From JBKHDT01 sp049974825 (GTDB taxonomy: Bacteria > Pseudomonadota > Gammaproteobacteria > Halothiobacillales > Halothiobacillaceae): DNA of 24,888 nucleotides. The stretch is from contig JBNGDJ010000028.1 in the NCBI GenBank assembly GCA_049974825.1, positions 1 to 24,888 on the forward strand. Reading direction: 5' to 3'. The position numbers were made by a program, and so were the translations under genes. Shown here piece by piece: positions 1 through 8,396 of this stretch. The stretch's first letter is position 1, and the number at the start of each line of letters is the position of its first letter. The notes beneath the pieces are model-generated. The model was not told the DNA's origin, did no database searches, and saw nothing but the letters and a program-made list of their open reading frames with translations.

Positions 1-23
1 TGCACGAATGCAGAGATTCCCGA

Positions 24-155
24 TTGGGGCAGGGATGCCCCAACGCTCAATGGCGCAAGCCATTGAATTGCGGAGCCCGGGCCGAGCATGTATCGGCCCG
101 GGCGTGTCTGAACGCGGAGCTGGCGGTAGCCCACAAATCCATGGATGGATTTGTG
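24..155. repeat. Array of four perfect hairpins downstream of the bat operon
   Basis: Four consecutive perfect inverted repeats are seen. They are 24-43 (8-bp arms TTGGGGCA/TGCCCCAA, 4-nt loop), 47-66 (TCAATGGC/GCCATTGA, loop GCAA), 75-103 (11-bp arms GCCCGGGCCGA/TCGGCCCGGGC) and 132-155 (11-bp arms CACAAATCCAT/ATGGATTTGTG). The array is followed at 164-184 by a tandem pair of CCTGAGCGTA. It lies on the 3' side of the VWA/TPR gene. No U-run follows any stem, so a classical intrinsic terminator is not supported. The first hairpin recurs almost unchanged, inverted, upstream of rdgB (17938-17957). I see no credible gene in 1-275. Confidence 0.7.
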
Positions 156-275
156 CAGAGTTTCCTGAGCGTAACCTGAGCGTACCCAGTATCCGGGGTG
201 TTTTTGGGGAAGTGTGGCGTGCATGGTTTCAGCAAATCCGGCCAGCATGTTGACAGGGCAGTTGATCCAGCCGGC

Positions 276-2039
276 TCATGGCGAGGCATCCCCGCGTCGG
301 ACGGCCTGTTGGCGGATCAGCTGGCCGATCAGATCCGTCGGCTCATCCCGGACCAGTTCAAGTTTCTTGCGGGCCGAGTCGAGCGCGCGCGGGTCGAAGC
401 GGTAGGGTTCGTCGTCCCCGGCATCCCGGCGTCCGGCGCCCGCTCCGGCATCGGCGCCAATGGCTTCTAGCGGGCCGCCTTCGTCCTCGGGCGGAAAGTC
501 GCTCTCATCCTCTTCCTCGTATCGCGCAAAGTCGGTTGGTCGTTCGCCGGGCGGTTCTTCGTCCTGGATCCGTTTCTGCAACTCGGCCAGTCGCTCGCCC
601 GCCAGATAGTGGTTCCGGGCAGCACCTTCGTCATCCGGCCTGAGCACCAGGACGCCCGCATAGGCATCGCGTGCTCCAGCGAATTGTCCGAGCCGGAACA
701 GGGCATTGCCCAGATTGAACAGGGCATCGGCACGCTGATCGACACTGGCGGCCAGCAGCATGGCCATGCGGAACTGATCGCGCGCGTGGGCAAAATCCTC
801 GCGCCGATACGCGGCTGCGCCCTCGCCGAAACGCGCCTGATATCCCTTCAGACCGGAAAAATCCAGCTGGGCACTGGCCCAGTCCTCGTTCTGCCAAGCC
901 TGCCAGGCGCGCCACGCCGTGTCGCCCTGCACGGCGGTATCGGCCCGGGCCTCGCCGGATGAACCGGGCGCAAGCGGCAGCACAAGCATGGCCAAAAACC
1001 ACATGGAAGTCGTGGCTCGAGTCGCGCGTCCCAGTCCGGGGAACTGCGCTGCCAGAAACAGAAGAAGCGCCGGCAGCAGCAGCCAGGCATACAGAGGCCG
1101 GCGCTCGACGGCGGCATCGCTCGCCAGGTCACCCGGCAGGGGCTGGGCCGCGAGAAAATCGCGCACTGCGACGATGTCGTTGCGGTTGTCTCTGATCTGC
1201 TGCCATTGTCCCGAAGCCAGTCGCGTCATTTCCTGCACGGCTGCCAGGTCCGGCCGGGAAATCCATGGCTGGCCTTGTTCATCCTGCAAGGCCGCGCCCA
1301 GTGCATCATGGACGGGGGCGCCGTCTTTCTCGGCAATGATCAGGGTGAACAGCCCGATTTCGCGCTGCGCGAGCAGACGCGCGGCAGAGAACACGGCATT
1401 GCCGCGCTCCCCGCGGAAGCTGCGCTGATCCGCTGCAGTCAGAAGCAGCACGGCACCACCGTCGGAAAGGGCCGGTTCTTCGGCGGCAAGGCGCAGGGCC
1501 GAGGCAAGATTGCTGCCCGGCCGATCCGACAGCGCCTCCGGAGCCATGGCCACGAAATGTTCCAGGAGCGCGGTATCTTGAGTCGGAGGCAGGAGTCGTC
1601 CGGCATCCGCCGAGTAGACCACCAGGCCCAGGCGTTCGCCCGAGAGCCGGGGCAGCAGGTCGGAGATCAGCCGACGGGCCCGTTCGCCCCGGCTGGGAGA
1701 AATGTCCTCGGCGTCCATGGCAGGCGAAACCTCCAGCACCACCATGACGGGCAGCGGGTGCCCGGCCTTGTCTTCGCTGCTCCCTTCGGGCGTGGTGACG
1801 GGAATTCTTGGGTCTGCCAGGGCCAGTGCGAGCAGGATCCAGCCGGCGGCCAGCAAGGCGCCACGGCGCCGGTCGCCCCGCTGCCCGCCGGAGAGGACAA
1901 CCCATGGCCTCAATTCGGGGTCGGCATAGGCCAGCACACGCTGTTCTCGGTTGCGACGAAACAGTCCGAGCAGGACTGGCACCAGAGTCAGCGCCAGCCA
2001 GGCCGGGGCAAGCAGTTGCAGTTTGCCCAGCTCGATCAT
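276..2039 (-). CDS. VWA domain / TPR membrane protein (BatB/BatC-like fusion)
   Basis: A 587-residue protein, last gene of the MoxR-type operon. Two N-terminal membrane segments (about residues 10-26 and 61-77) precede a von Willebrand A domain (about 97-260). Further membrane segments at about 320-365 lead into tetratricopeptide-type repeats (about 385-490) and an acidic, low-complexity tail. This matches the Bat/VWA-TPR proteins that pair with MoxR ATPases, where VWA and TPR parts serve as protein-interaction modules at the envelope. The metal-binding MIDAS motif is degenerate: the usual DxSxS reads EVSPA at 103-107, and the later DG-type motif reads LLTAAD. Metal binding is therefore doubtful, unlike its upstream partner. 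The ATG overlaps the stop of the preceding VWA gene (ATGA), suggesting translational coupling. Family assignment is firm; cellular role is inference. Confidence 0.9.
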   Translation of the reverse strand: MIELGKLQLLAPAWLALTLVPVLLGLFRRNREQRVLAYADPELRPWVVLSGGQRGDRRRGALLAAGWILLALALADPRIPVTTPEGSSEDKAGHPLPVMVVLEVSPAMDAEDISPSRGERARRLISDLLPRLSGERLGLVVYSADAGRLLPPTQDTALLEHFVAMAPEALSDRPGSNLASALRLAAEEPALSDGGAVLLLTAADQRSFRGERGNAVFSAARLLAQREIGLFTLIIAEKDGAPVHDALGAALQDEQGQPWISRPDLAAVQEMTRLASGQWQQIRDNRNDIVAVRDFLAAQPLPGDLASDAAVERRPLYAWLLLPALLLFLAAQFPGLGRATRATTSMWFLAMLVLPLAPGSSGEARADTAVQGDTAWRAWQAWQNEDWASAQLDFSGLKGYQARFGEGAAAYRREDFAHARDQFRMAMLLAASVDQRADALFNLGNALFRLGQFAGARDAYAGVLVLRPDDEGAARNHYLAGERLAELQKRIQDEEPPGERPTDFARYEEEDESDFPPEDEGGPLEAIGADAGAGAGRRDAGDDEPYRFDPRALDSARKKLELVRDEPTDLIGQLIRQQAVRRGDASP

Positions 2040-2983
2040 GATTCACCGCTCCGCCACTGCCGCCAGAAGGAAGCCATTGCCAGGGTCAGCGCCGCCAGGC
2101 CGGCTGGCCAATGGTACAGCTCGTGTCGCTGGCGCCGTTCGGGCTGGGTCGGGGCGTTGCGCTCCCGACGGTCGATGACTTCCCCGATCCCGGAAAGGAC
2201 CTGGGGATCATTGGCCAGAAAGGCCATGCCATCGGTCATCTGCGCCAGGATGTCCAGACCCGGCTGGTCGCTACCGCGGTTGTCTCCCACCAGGTCGATG
2301 GTGTAGAGCGCGATCCGTTCGTCCCGGGCCAGGGCGAGTGCCTCCTCGGGGGTCATGACGCCGCCGGTGTCGTCGCCGTCACTCCAGACCAGCAGCAGCG
2401 GTCGGGCGTCGCGGGAGGGGCTTGTGCCGATCTGGCGAATGGCCAGCGCCAGCCCGTCCCCAAGGGCGGTGGCCGTGCCGCCCATGCCGGCAGTGACCTG
2501 TTCGAGGGACTGGAGGATGACCTGCCGGTCGGGCGTCATCGGCACCAAGGTGGTGGCCCGGTCGGTGATGATCACCAGGGAAAAGTGATCACTGCTGCGA
2601 CGGGTGACGAAATCCCTGATGGCCCGTTTCATGGCCTCCATTCGACTGACGGTTTCTCCATCCAGCGTGAAATCCCGCACCCGCATTGAAGGCGAGGCAT
2701 CCACCAGCAGAACGACCTGCCGGCCTTCTGTCGGGGGGGTAATCCAGTTGCCGAGCCACTGCGGCCGGGCGAGTGCAAGCACCAGGAGAGCGACCGTAAT
2801 GGCCAGCAGAACGGCGGGCAGGCGTTGTCCGGCCGAAGCCACGGCTGGCATCAGGGTCGCATCCGGGTGCAGAAGCACCGGACCGGCCGAGGTCTGTCCC
2901 GACCCTCGCATTGCCCAGTACCAGGCCAGCAGGGCAAGGGGCAGGAGCAGCAGCCAGTAAGGTTGTGCAAGAACCAGGTTCAT
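2036..2983 (-). CDS. VWA domain membrane protein (BatA-like)
   Basis: A 315-residue protein. An N-terminal hydrophobic segment (about 5-24), a second one (about 56-73), a VWA domain (about 88-275) and a C-terminal membrane helix give the BatA/Aerotolerance-type architecture. All three parts of the MIDAS metal site are visible: DASPS at 95-99, a Thr in GGTATALGDGL, and an Asp in WSDGDDTGG. A metal-dependent ligand contact is therefore plausible. The gene overlaps DUF4381 upstream and the VWA/TPR gene downstream by 4 nt each, consistent with stoichiometric co-expression. Members of these operons are thought to act with MoxR ATPases as chaperones or insertases for envelope proteins; the client here is unknown. 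Confidence 0.92.
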   Translation of the reverse strand: MNLVLAQPYWLLLLPLALLAWYWAMRGSGQTSAGPVLLHPDATLMPAVASAGQRLPAVLLAITVALLVLALARPQWLGNWITPPTEGRQVVLLVDASPSMRVRDFTLDGETVSRMEAMKRAIRDFVTRRSSDHFSLVIITDRATTLVPMTPDRQVILQSLEQVTAGMGGTATALGDGLALAIRQIGTSPSRDARPLLLVWSDGDDTGGVMTPEEALALARDERIALYTIDLVGDNRGSDQPGLDILAQMTDGMAFLANDPQVLSGIGEVIDRRERNAPTQPERRQRHELYHWPAGLAALTLAMASFWRQWRSGES

Positions 2984-3411
2984 TGATCACCTCGCCAGTT
3001 CAGGTTGCCTGCCCGGTCGATGAGTTCTTCCAACACTTCCTGTTGGGGTGGTGCAGATCCGAAGCGCAGCGGTTCAAGATCGTCCAGCAGTCCCTGCCAG
3101 GGCGATTGCGCCGGGCAGCGGATGCTGCCCAGACGATCGGACCTTCCAAGACGGTCGGCAAGCAGGTGTGCGAACTGGGTCGCGCCTCGTCGGGGGTCAA
3201 GTCCCTGGCGTATGGCGCTGCGCAGTTGCGAAAGCCGAAAGGCAAAAAGGATCTCTCGCCTGATTCGCCAGAGCACAAACAGCCCGGCCAGCAAAAGCAG
3301 CAGTGCGATCAGCCAGGGCCAGAGCGCTGCGCCGGTATCCACCAGGACTTCAGCTGCGGGCTCGGGTGGTTCGACCGCAGCCGGGGGAATAATGTCGACC
3401 AGTTCACTCAT
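2980..3411 (-). CDS. DUF4381 single-pass membrane protein
   Basis: A 143-residue protein. A short Pro/Glu-rich N-terminus is followed by one strong transmembrane helix (about 29-47, ALWPWLIALLLLLAGLFVLW) and a basic, helical C-terminal domain. Size, topology and position between DUF58 and the first VWA gene match the DUF4381 family of gammaproteobacterial MoxR operons. The ATG at 3411 is preceded by a GGA-type ribosome site. It is separated from the DUF58 stop by 55 nt, the only real gap within this operon, and overlaps the next gene by ATGA. Molecular function is not established; it probably scaffolds the DUF58/VWA proteins at the inner membrane. Confidence 0.85.
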   Translation of the reverse strand: MSELVDIIPPAAVEPPEPAAEVLVDTGAALWPWLIALLLLLAGLFVLWRIRREILFAFRLSQLRSAIRQGLDPRRGATQFAHLLADRLGRSDRLGSIRCPAQSPWQGLLDDLEPLRFGSAPPQQEVLEELIDRAGNLNWRGDQ

Positions 3412-3466
3412 GCGGATTTCCTGCCGTCGGCATTCGATGCGCGGGATGCAGGGTGGCCATAATGGG

Positions 3467-4410
3467 TCAGGTCTCCTGGATCAGTCGCGGGAGCAGTTGG
3501 TCCATTTGCTCGTCGGTCTGGATGGCGAGCATCCGGGCTCCAATCTCATGGAAGGCCTGTCGACACAGCGCCTCCCGGTCCTGTGCCTGTTGACGCCGGG
3601 CGTTTCGCAGAGCACTCCCCCGTGTATCGACGCGACTGGTCCGGCCCGCAGCATCACGCAGGGTGACCACGCCCACGTCCGGCAGCTCGATTTCCGCCGG
3701 GTCCCGGATCAGGAACCCCTTGAGCACCTGCGTCAGGGACAGCTGTCGAAGAGCGTTGACGGTCCGCTCATCCAGGTCGTGGAAATCGCTGATCAGGATT
3801 ACCAGGCTGCCGGGTACCCGCTGCTGATGAGCCAGTTCTTCCAGTACGGCCGCGAAGGGGGTGTAATCGCCATCGACCCGCTCACCCAAGGCATCGACGC
3901 GCACGGCCAGCTGCTTGCGGTCGGTGGAGGGAGGAAGCGGCTCACCCTGGTCCGGGAAGGCCATCAAGCCGACGGGCATTCCCTGACGGTTTGCGGCGGA
4001 GACATAGAGGTGGGCGAGGTTCAAGGCCTGCACGATCTTCAATCGCCGGCGGGTGCCGAACCACATGCCAGGCCGTCGATCGACCACCACCGTGCAGCCG
4101 GCCTGTTGCGTCTGCCGGTACAGGCGGACGTAGGCTTCGCCAAGCCGAGCGCTGGCGCGCCAGTCGATGGACCGTGGAGCATCGCCGGGCTGGTAGGGGC
4201 GCAGCTGCTCGAAGTCCAAGCCGGCCCCCAGCCGCTTGGCCCGCTGTTCGCCGGCCAGCTGGCCGCGCACTTCGTGATTGATGGGCAGCAGGGGTGGCAG
4301 CTGATCGGCCAGGGCCCAAAGGTGGCCCGGCTGTTCGGCTGTCACCCGGTCCGTGGGCATCGGGCGCGCCTTGCGCGGTCGGCCCGGCCGGAGCATGTCA
4401 CGCAGCGCCT

Positions 4411-4414
<4 letters not shown>
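3467..4414 (-). CDS. DUF58 domain-containing protein
   Basis: A 315-residue soluble-looking protein. The DUF58 signature is clear around residues 62-90: GAGLDFEQLRPYQPGD followed by R.IDWRASAR. A degenerate VWA-like fold follows, with DRRPGM near 112 and a later LISDFHD segment. DUF58 proteins almost always sit directly after a MoxR AAA+ ATPase and are taken to be its partner. The reading frame starts with GTG at 4414, overlapping the MoxR stop as GTGA, so translation is likely coupled. No membrane helices are apparent, unlike many DUF58 proteins that carry an N-terminal pair. Function beyond the MoxR partnership is inferred. Confidence 0.9.
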
Positions 4415-5370
<956 letters not shown>

Positions 5371-5409
5371 GGAGGCTCCGGGAACAGGATCGGCGAATTG
5401 TTTGGAAAC

Positions 5410-6114
5410 TCAGGAATCGGGCTGGATCTGGCAAGGCAAGCGGCTGCCCTCCGGGTCGACCTCGACCGGCAGACCGGCCAGTCGCCACTCCGGCAAGCCG
5501 GCATCCAGACGACGGGCATCGAAGCCCCGCTCGCGCAGCAGCTTGACCGCGTCGAAGGACAGCACGCAGTACGGCCCCCGGCAATAGGCCACGATCTGGC
5601 GGTCGCGCGGCAGACCGGCGATGGCCATTTCCAGCTGGTCGGGCGTGATATTGACCGCGCCGGGCAGGTGCCCGGCCGCGTATTCCTCCGGCGGGCGCAC
5701 ATCCAGCACCATCACATCGCCGCTGGCCGAACGCGCCAACAACTGATCGGCATCGATTGGCTCCAGACTGTCACGCGCGCCCAGGTAGCTTGAGACCATC
5801 TGCTGGACTTCGGCCAGTCGCCTTTCTGCAACACGACGCTGCAAATCCAGCAGCGCTACCACCTGTGGGTCCGCCACCCGATAGCAGACGTACTTGCCCT
5901 GACGCCGCGTCTCCACCAGCCCGGCCTGCTTGAGCTGCTTGAGATGCTGCGAGGCGTTGGCCACCGACAAGCCGGTCAACGAGGCCAGCGCATCCACGGA
6001 ACGCTCGCGCTGGGCCAAATACTCAAGCATTTCCAGCCGCTTGCCATGCGACAGCGCACTGCCGATACGGGCGAACTGCTCGAAAAGTTCCTGCTTGAAG
6101 GGTGTCAGTTGCAT
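5410..6114 (-). CDS. ArsR-type HTH regulator fused to a rhodanese domain
   Basis: A 234-residue fusion. Residues about 5-95 form an ArsR/SmtB winged helix (recognition region SVANASQHLKQLKQAGLV). Residues about 115-222 form a rhodanese domain with active-site loop CRGPYC at 178-183, Cys178 being the expected persulfide-carrying residue. Other cysteines are Cys77 and Cys228. ArsR-rhodanese proteins are best read as repressors that sense sulfane sulfur or a related thiol stress through the rhodanese part; the ligand is inference. The start at 6114 is chosen because GGAG lies 7 nt upstream and the ArsR homology begins at once. An in-frame ATG at 6159 lacks a ribosome site. It is divergent from MFS/rhodanese/TlpA genes, and one operator candidate lies 39 nt upstream of its start. 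Confidence 0.9.
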   Translation of the reverse strand: MQLTPFKQELFEQFARIGSALSHGKRLEMLEYLAQRERSVDALASLTGLSVANASQHLKQLKQAGLVETRRQGKYVCYRVADPQVVALLDLQRRVAERRLAEVQQMVSSYLGARDSLEPIDADQLLARSASGDVMVLDVRPPEEYAAGHLPGAVNITPDQLEMAIAGLPRDRQIVAYCRGPYCVLSFDAVKLLRERGFDARRLDAGLPEWRLAGLPVEVDPEGSRLPCQIQPDS

Positions 6115-6152
6115 CGGCCTGCTCCAGAGGGTGACGTATCCGCCCGCCCTTA

Positions 6153-6171
6153 CATTCAATTAATTCATTGA
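6153..6171. promoter_or_regulatory. Operator candidate 1 (ArsR-type inverted repeat)
   Basis: AT-rich 19-mer in an otherwise GC-rich region. It contains TCAAT-N6-ATTGA (6156-6171), resembling the ATCAA-N6-TTGAT operators of ArsR repressors. It sits 39 nt upstream of the arsR-rhodanese start. Reverse-complementing the second site (6268-6286) gives 15 of 19 identical positions. Confidence 0.55.
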
Positions 6172-6267
6172 CTGAGTGGGATGCTAACCAAAAAGGACGG
6201 ACCCAGAAAGCTGCAGGTCCATCAATGTTTTTTTGGCCAAATCATCCTTTTCTGTTTGTGATAACGA

Positions 6268-6286
6268 TCAAATGATTGATTGAATG
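6268..6286. promoter_or_regulatory. Operator candidate 2 (inverted copy facing the MFS operon)
   Basis: Inverted copy of the 6153-6171 site, 15/19 identical after reverse complementing. It includes the partly overlapping palindrome ATCAA-ATGA-TTGAT at 6267-6280. A weak -35-like TTGTGA lies just upstream (6256-6261), so the site could cover a plus-strand promoter. No convincing -10 could be called. Confidence 0.5.
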
Positions 6287-6316
6287 AAAAAAGTATTCAG
6301 TGGCAGGGAGAACCTC

Positions 6317-6493
6317 ATATTCCTGATCCGAAACCGGAATATTTTTGGGAGTCTCGAAAAACCGCCTTCCTTGGGGGTCTTCGAGCCGGCGAGTCCGGCA
6401 GCTGCCCGGACTCGCCTCCGCTGTTCAAGCACTTTCGTGCTTGATCGCGAGCAAGCCATCCCTGGCTTGCGGGCACCTGGGAGTTTTTCAAGG
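6317..6493. repeat. Structured hairpin array in the leader of the MFS operon
   Basis: The 299 nt between operator 2 and the MFS start hold no credible gene but several perfect inverted repeats. These are 6317-6342 (ATATTCC/GGAATAT, followed by TTTT), 6388-6416 (11-bp arms GGCGAGTCCGG/CCGGACTCGCC), 6425-6444 (TCAAGCAC-TTTC-GTGCTTGA) and 6451-6470 (GCAAGCCA-TCCC-TGGCTTGC). An outer pair, CTCGAAAAAC (6353-6362) and GTTTTTCAAG (6483-6492), could enclose the last three. The CTCGAAAAACC arm recurs at 19305-19315 and the CCATCCCTGG tip recurs in other gaps. It may be an inserted repeat element now forming a 5' leader, or a riboregulator; I favour the repeat reading. Confidence 0.65.
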
Positions 6494-6585
6494 CGCCCCT
6501 TTGTCGACATGGCCCTGGCGGTTGAGCTGCCTGATGGCCATGACTTCCGGCGCTTTCCTCGTGCAAATGCCGGGGCCCTCGTTCA

Positions 6586-7902
6586 ATGAACGCGGTATCC
6601 GAGCCAAATCGCTGGCAGCTCGGCATCAGGCTCAATATGGAGCAGTTCGTCCACCAGCTGATTCAGGTATTCCTGGTCGGCCTGACCATCGGCATGATGC
6701 GCACGGTGGTGCCGGCGCTGGCGGGCAGCGAATTCGGGGTACCGGAGGGTTCGTTCATGCTGCTGACCGCCTTTGTCGTGGCCTTCGGCTTCGTCAAGGG
6801 CGGCATGAATTTCGTGGCCGGACGGCTTTCCGAGCACTACGGGCGCCGCAAGGTGCTGCTCTGGGGCTGGCTGGTCGCCCTCCCGATTCCCTTCCTGATT
6901 CTCTGGGCCCCGAGCTGGAGCTGGATCGTGGTGGCCACCGTGCTGCTGGGCATAAACCAGGGGTTGACCTGGTCGATGACCCAGACCGCCAAGATGGACA
7001 TCACCCTTGCCGACCAGCGCGGCCTGACCATGGGGCTGAACGAATTCTCGGGCTATGTTGGGGTGGCGGTGGCCGGCATCGTGACCGGCTATCTGGCCGC
7101 GAGCCTGGGGCCGCGCTGGGGGCTGTTCGTGTTCGGGATGATCGCCATCTTGCTCGCCCTGGCACTGACCTGGATCTGGGTGCGCGAGACTCTGGACTTT
7201 GCCCGTATCGAAAGTGCCCGTCATGCCGCCGGCCAGTCCATCGGACCGCAGGCACGCTATCCGGAAAATATCTCCGAGACGCCCGGCACCTGGGAGGTCT
7301 TCACGCTGGTTTCCTGGCGTGATCGGCGGATGTTTGCCTTCAGCCAGGCGGGGCTCGTGGAAAAGTTTGTCGATGCGCTGGTGTGGGTTTTCTATCCGGT
7401 CTTTCTGTACCAGCAGGGCCTGGGCCTGGCCGCCGTCGGCTGGGTGGTCGGCATCTACGGCTTCGTCTGGGGTGGCTCGCAGCTTTTCACCGGTCGGCTT
7501 TCCGATCATGTCGGCCGCCGCTGTCCGATCATTCTCGGGATGTGGATATGCGGCGCCGGCGTCGGGATGACCCTGCTGCATGACGCGCTGTGGTGGTGGT
7601 CGATCAGCGCGGCGATCACCGGCTTCGGAATGGCCCTGCTCTATCCAAACCTCGGCACCGCCGTGGCCGATATTTCCCATCCAGGCTGGCGTGGCAGTGC
7701 CATCGGCATCTACCGTTTCTGGCGTGACCTGGGCTATGGTATCGGGGCGCTCGGACTGGGGTTGGTCGCCTGGGCCTTCGATGGCATCAGCGCCGGCTTC
7801 TGGTTCGTGACCCTGGCCATGTTCCTCTCGGGTGCCCTGGTTTGGCTATGGGGCGAGGAAACTCATCCGCGTCTGAACCCGGCCGTTGTGGATCGACCGT
7901 AA
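6586..7902 (+). CDS. MFS transporter
   Basis: A 438-residue major facilitator with about 12 hydrophobic segments. It has the loop 2-3 signature GRLSEHYGRRKVL (about 81-93) and a second copy GRLSDHVGRRCPI after the central loop. Substrate cannot be read from sequence. It heads a plus-strand group with a periplasmic rhodanese and a TlpA-like thioredoxin and faces an ArsR-rhodanese regulator, so export of a sulfur compound or a toxic thiol-reactive anion is the natural inference. No good ribosome site precedes ATG 6586. An internal ATG at 6637 (MEQFVHQLIQVF, just before the first helix) is an alternative start. Confidence 0.88.
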   Translation: MNAVSEPNRWQLGIRLNMEQFVHQLIQVFLVGLTIGMMRTVVPALAGSEFGVPEGSFMLLTAFVVAFGFVKGGMNFVAGRLSEHYGRRKVLLWGWLVALPIPFLILWAPSWSWIVVATVLLGINQGLTWSMTQTAKMDITLADQRGLTMGLNEFSGYVGVAVAGIVTGYLAASLGPRWGLFVFGMIAILLALALTWIWVRETLDFARIESARHAAGQSIGPQARYPENISETPGTWEVFTLVSWRDRRMFAFSQAGLVEKFVDALVWVFYPVFLYQQGLGLAAVGWVVGIYGFVWGGSQLFTGRLSDHVGRRCPIILGMWICGAGVGMTLLHDALWWWSISAAITGFGMALLYPNLGTAVADISHPGWRGSAIGIYRFWRDLGYGIGALGLGLVAWAFDGISAGFWFVTLAMFLSGALVWLWGEETHPRLNPAVVDRP

Positions 7903-7937
7903 CGGCCTATTACAACCATGAAAATGAGGAGTCACAC

Positions 7938-8396
7938 ATGAAAACCTTCAAGACCATCGCCACTGGCCTGTACCTTTCCGGCGCCCTGTTGATGGGCAGC
8001 GCCCAGGCCGCCAACGAGGAAGTCATCGATGCCATCGAAGGCTATTTGATGTTCTCCGAGTACAGCGGCGCAACCATGCGTCCCGAGCAGATCCCCGCCG
8101 AAGAGTGGGAGAACATTTTCGTGATCGATACGCGGGATGCCGGACAGTACGCGGAAGATCACATCCCCGGAGCGGTGAATATCGAATGGCGCCAGATTCT
8201 CGAGCGCCGAGACGAGATCCCCACAGATCGCCAGGTCCTGGTCTACTGCAACACCGGCAGCCTGTCCTCGCAGGCCGGCCTGATCCTGCGACTGGCCGGC
8301 TACGACAATGTCCGCATCCTGCAGGACGGTTTCACCGGCTGGAAGGCCGCAGGCGGCTTTGAAGCCCATGAGCGTGCGCTTGAGGAGGTGCAATGA
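7938..8396 (+). CDS. Periplasmic single-domain rhodanese-like protein
   Basis: A 152-residue protein with a signal peptide (hydrophobic about 8-20, cleavage expected after AQA at 22-24) and one rhodanese domain. The active-site loop is CNTGSLS at 104-110, with Cys104 as the likely persulfide carrier. Flanking rhodanese motifs are FVIDTRDAGQYAEDHIPGAVNI and GFTGWKAAGG. Exported rhodaneses handle sulfane sulfur or thiosulfate in the periplasm. ATG 7938 is chosen over the earlier frame opening because it starts the signal peptide and follows an AGGAG-like site. It starts 35 nt after the MFS stop and overlaps the thioredoxin gene by ATGA, indicating one transcript. Confidence 0.9.
   Translation: MKTFKTIATGLYLSGALLMGSAQAANEEVIDAIEGYLMFSEYSGATMRPEQIPAEEWENIFVIDTRDAGQYAEDHIPGAVNIEWRQILERRDEIPTDRQVLVYCNTGSLSSQAGLILRLAGYDNVRILQDGFTGWKAAGGFEAHERALEEVQ

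Noticed and set aside
24..155. CRISPR-like array
   Set aside because: Units differ in sequence, length and spacing, with no identical direct repeats or cas genes.
6284..6589. 101-codon plus-strand frame ending ATGA on the MFS start
   Set aside because: It is made mostly of the hairpin array, has no ribosome site, and its translation resembles no protein; the overlap with the MFS ATG is probably chance.
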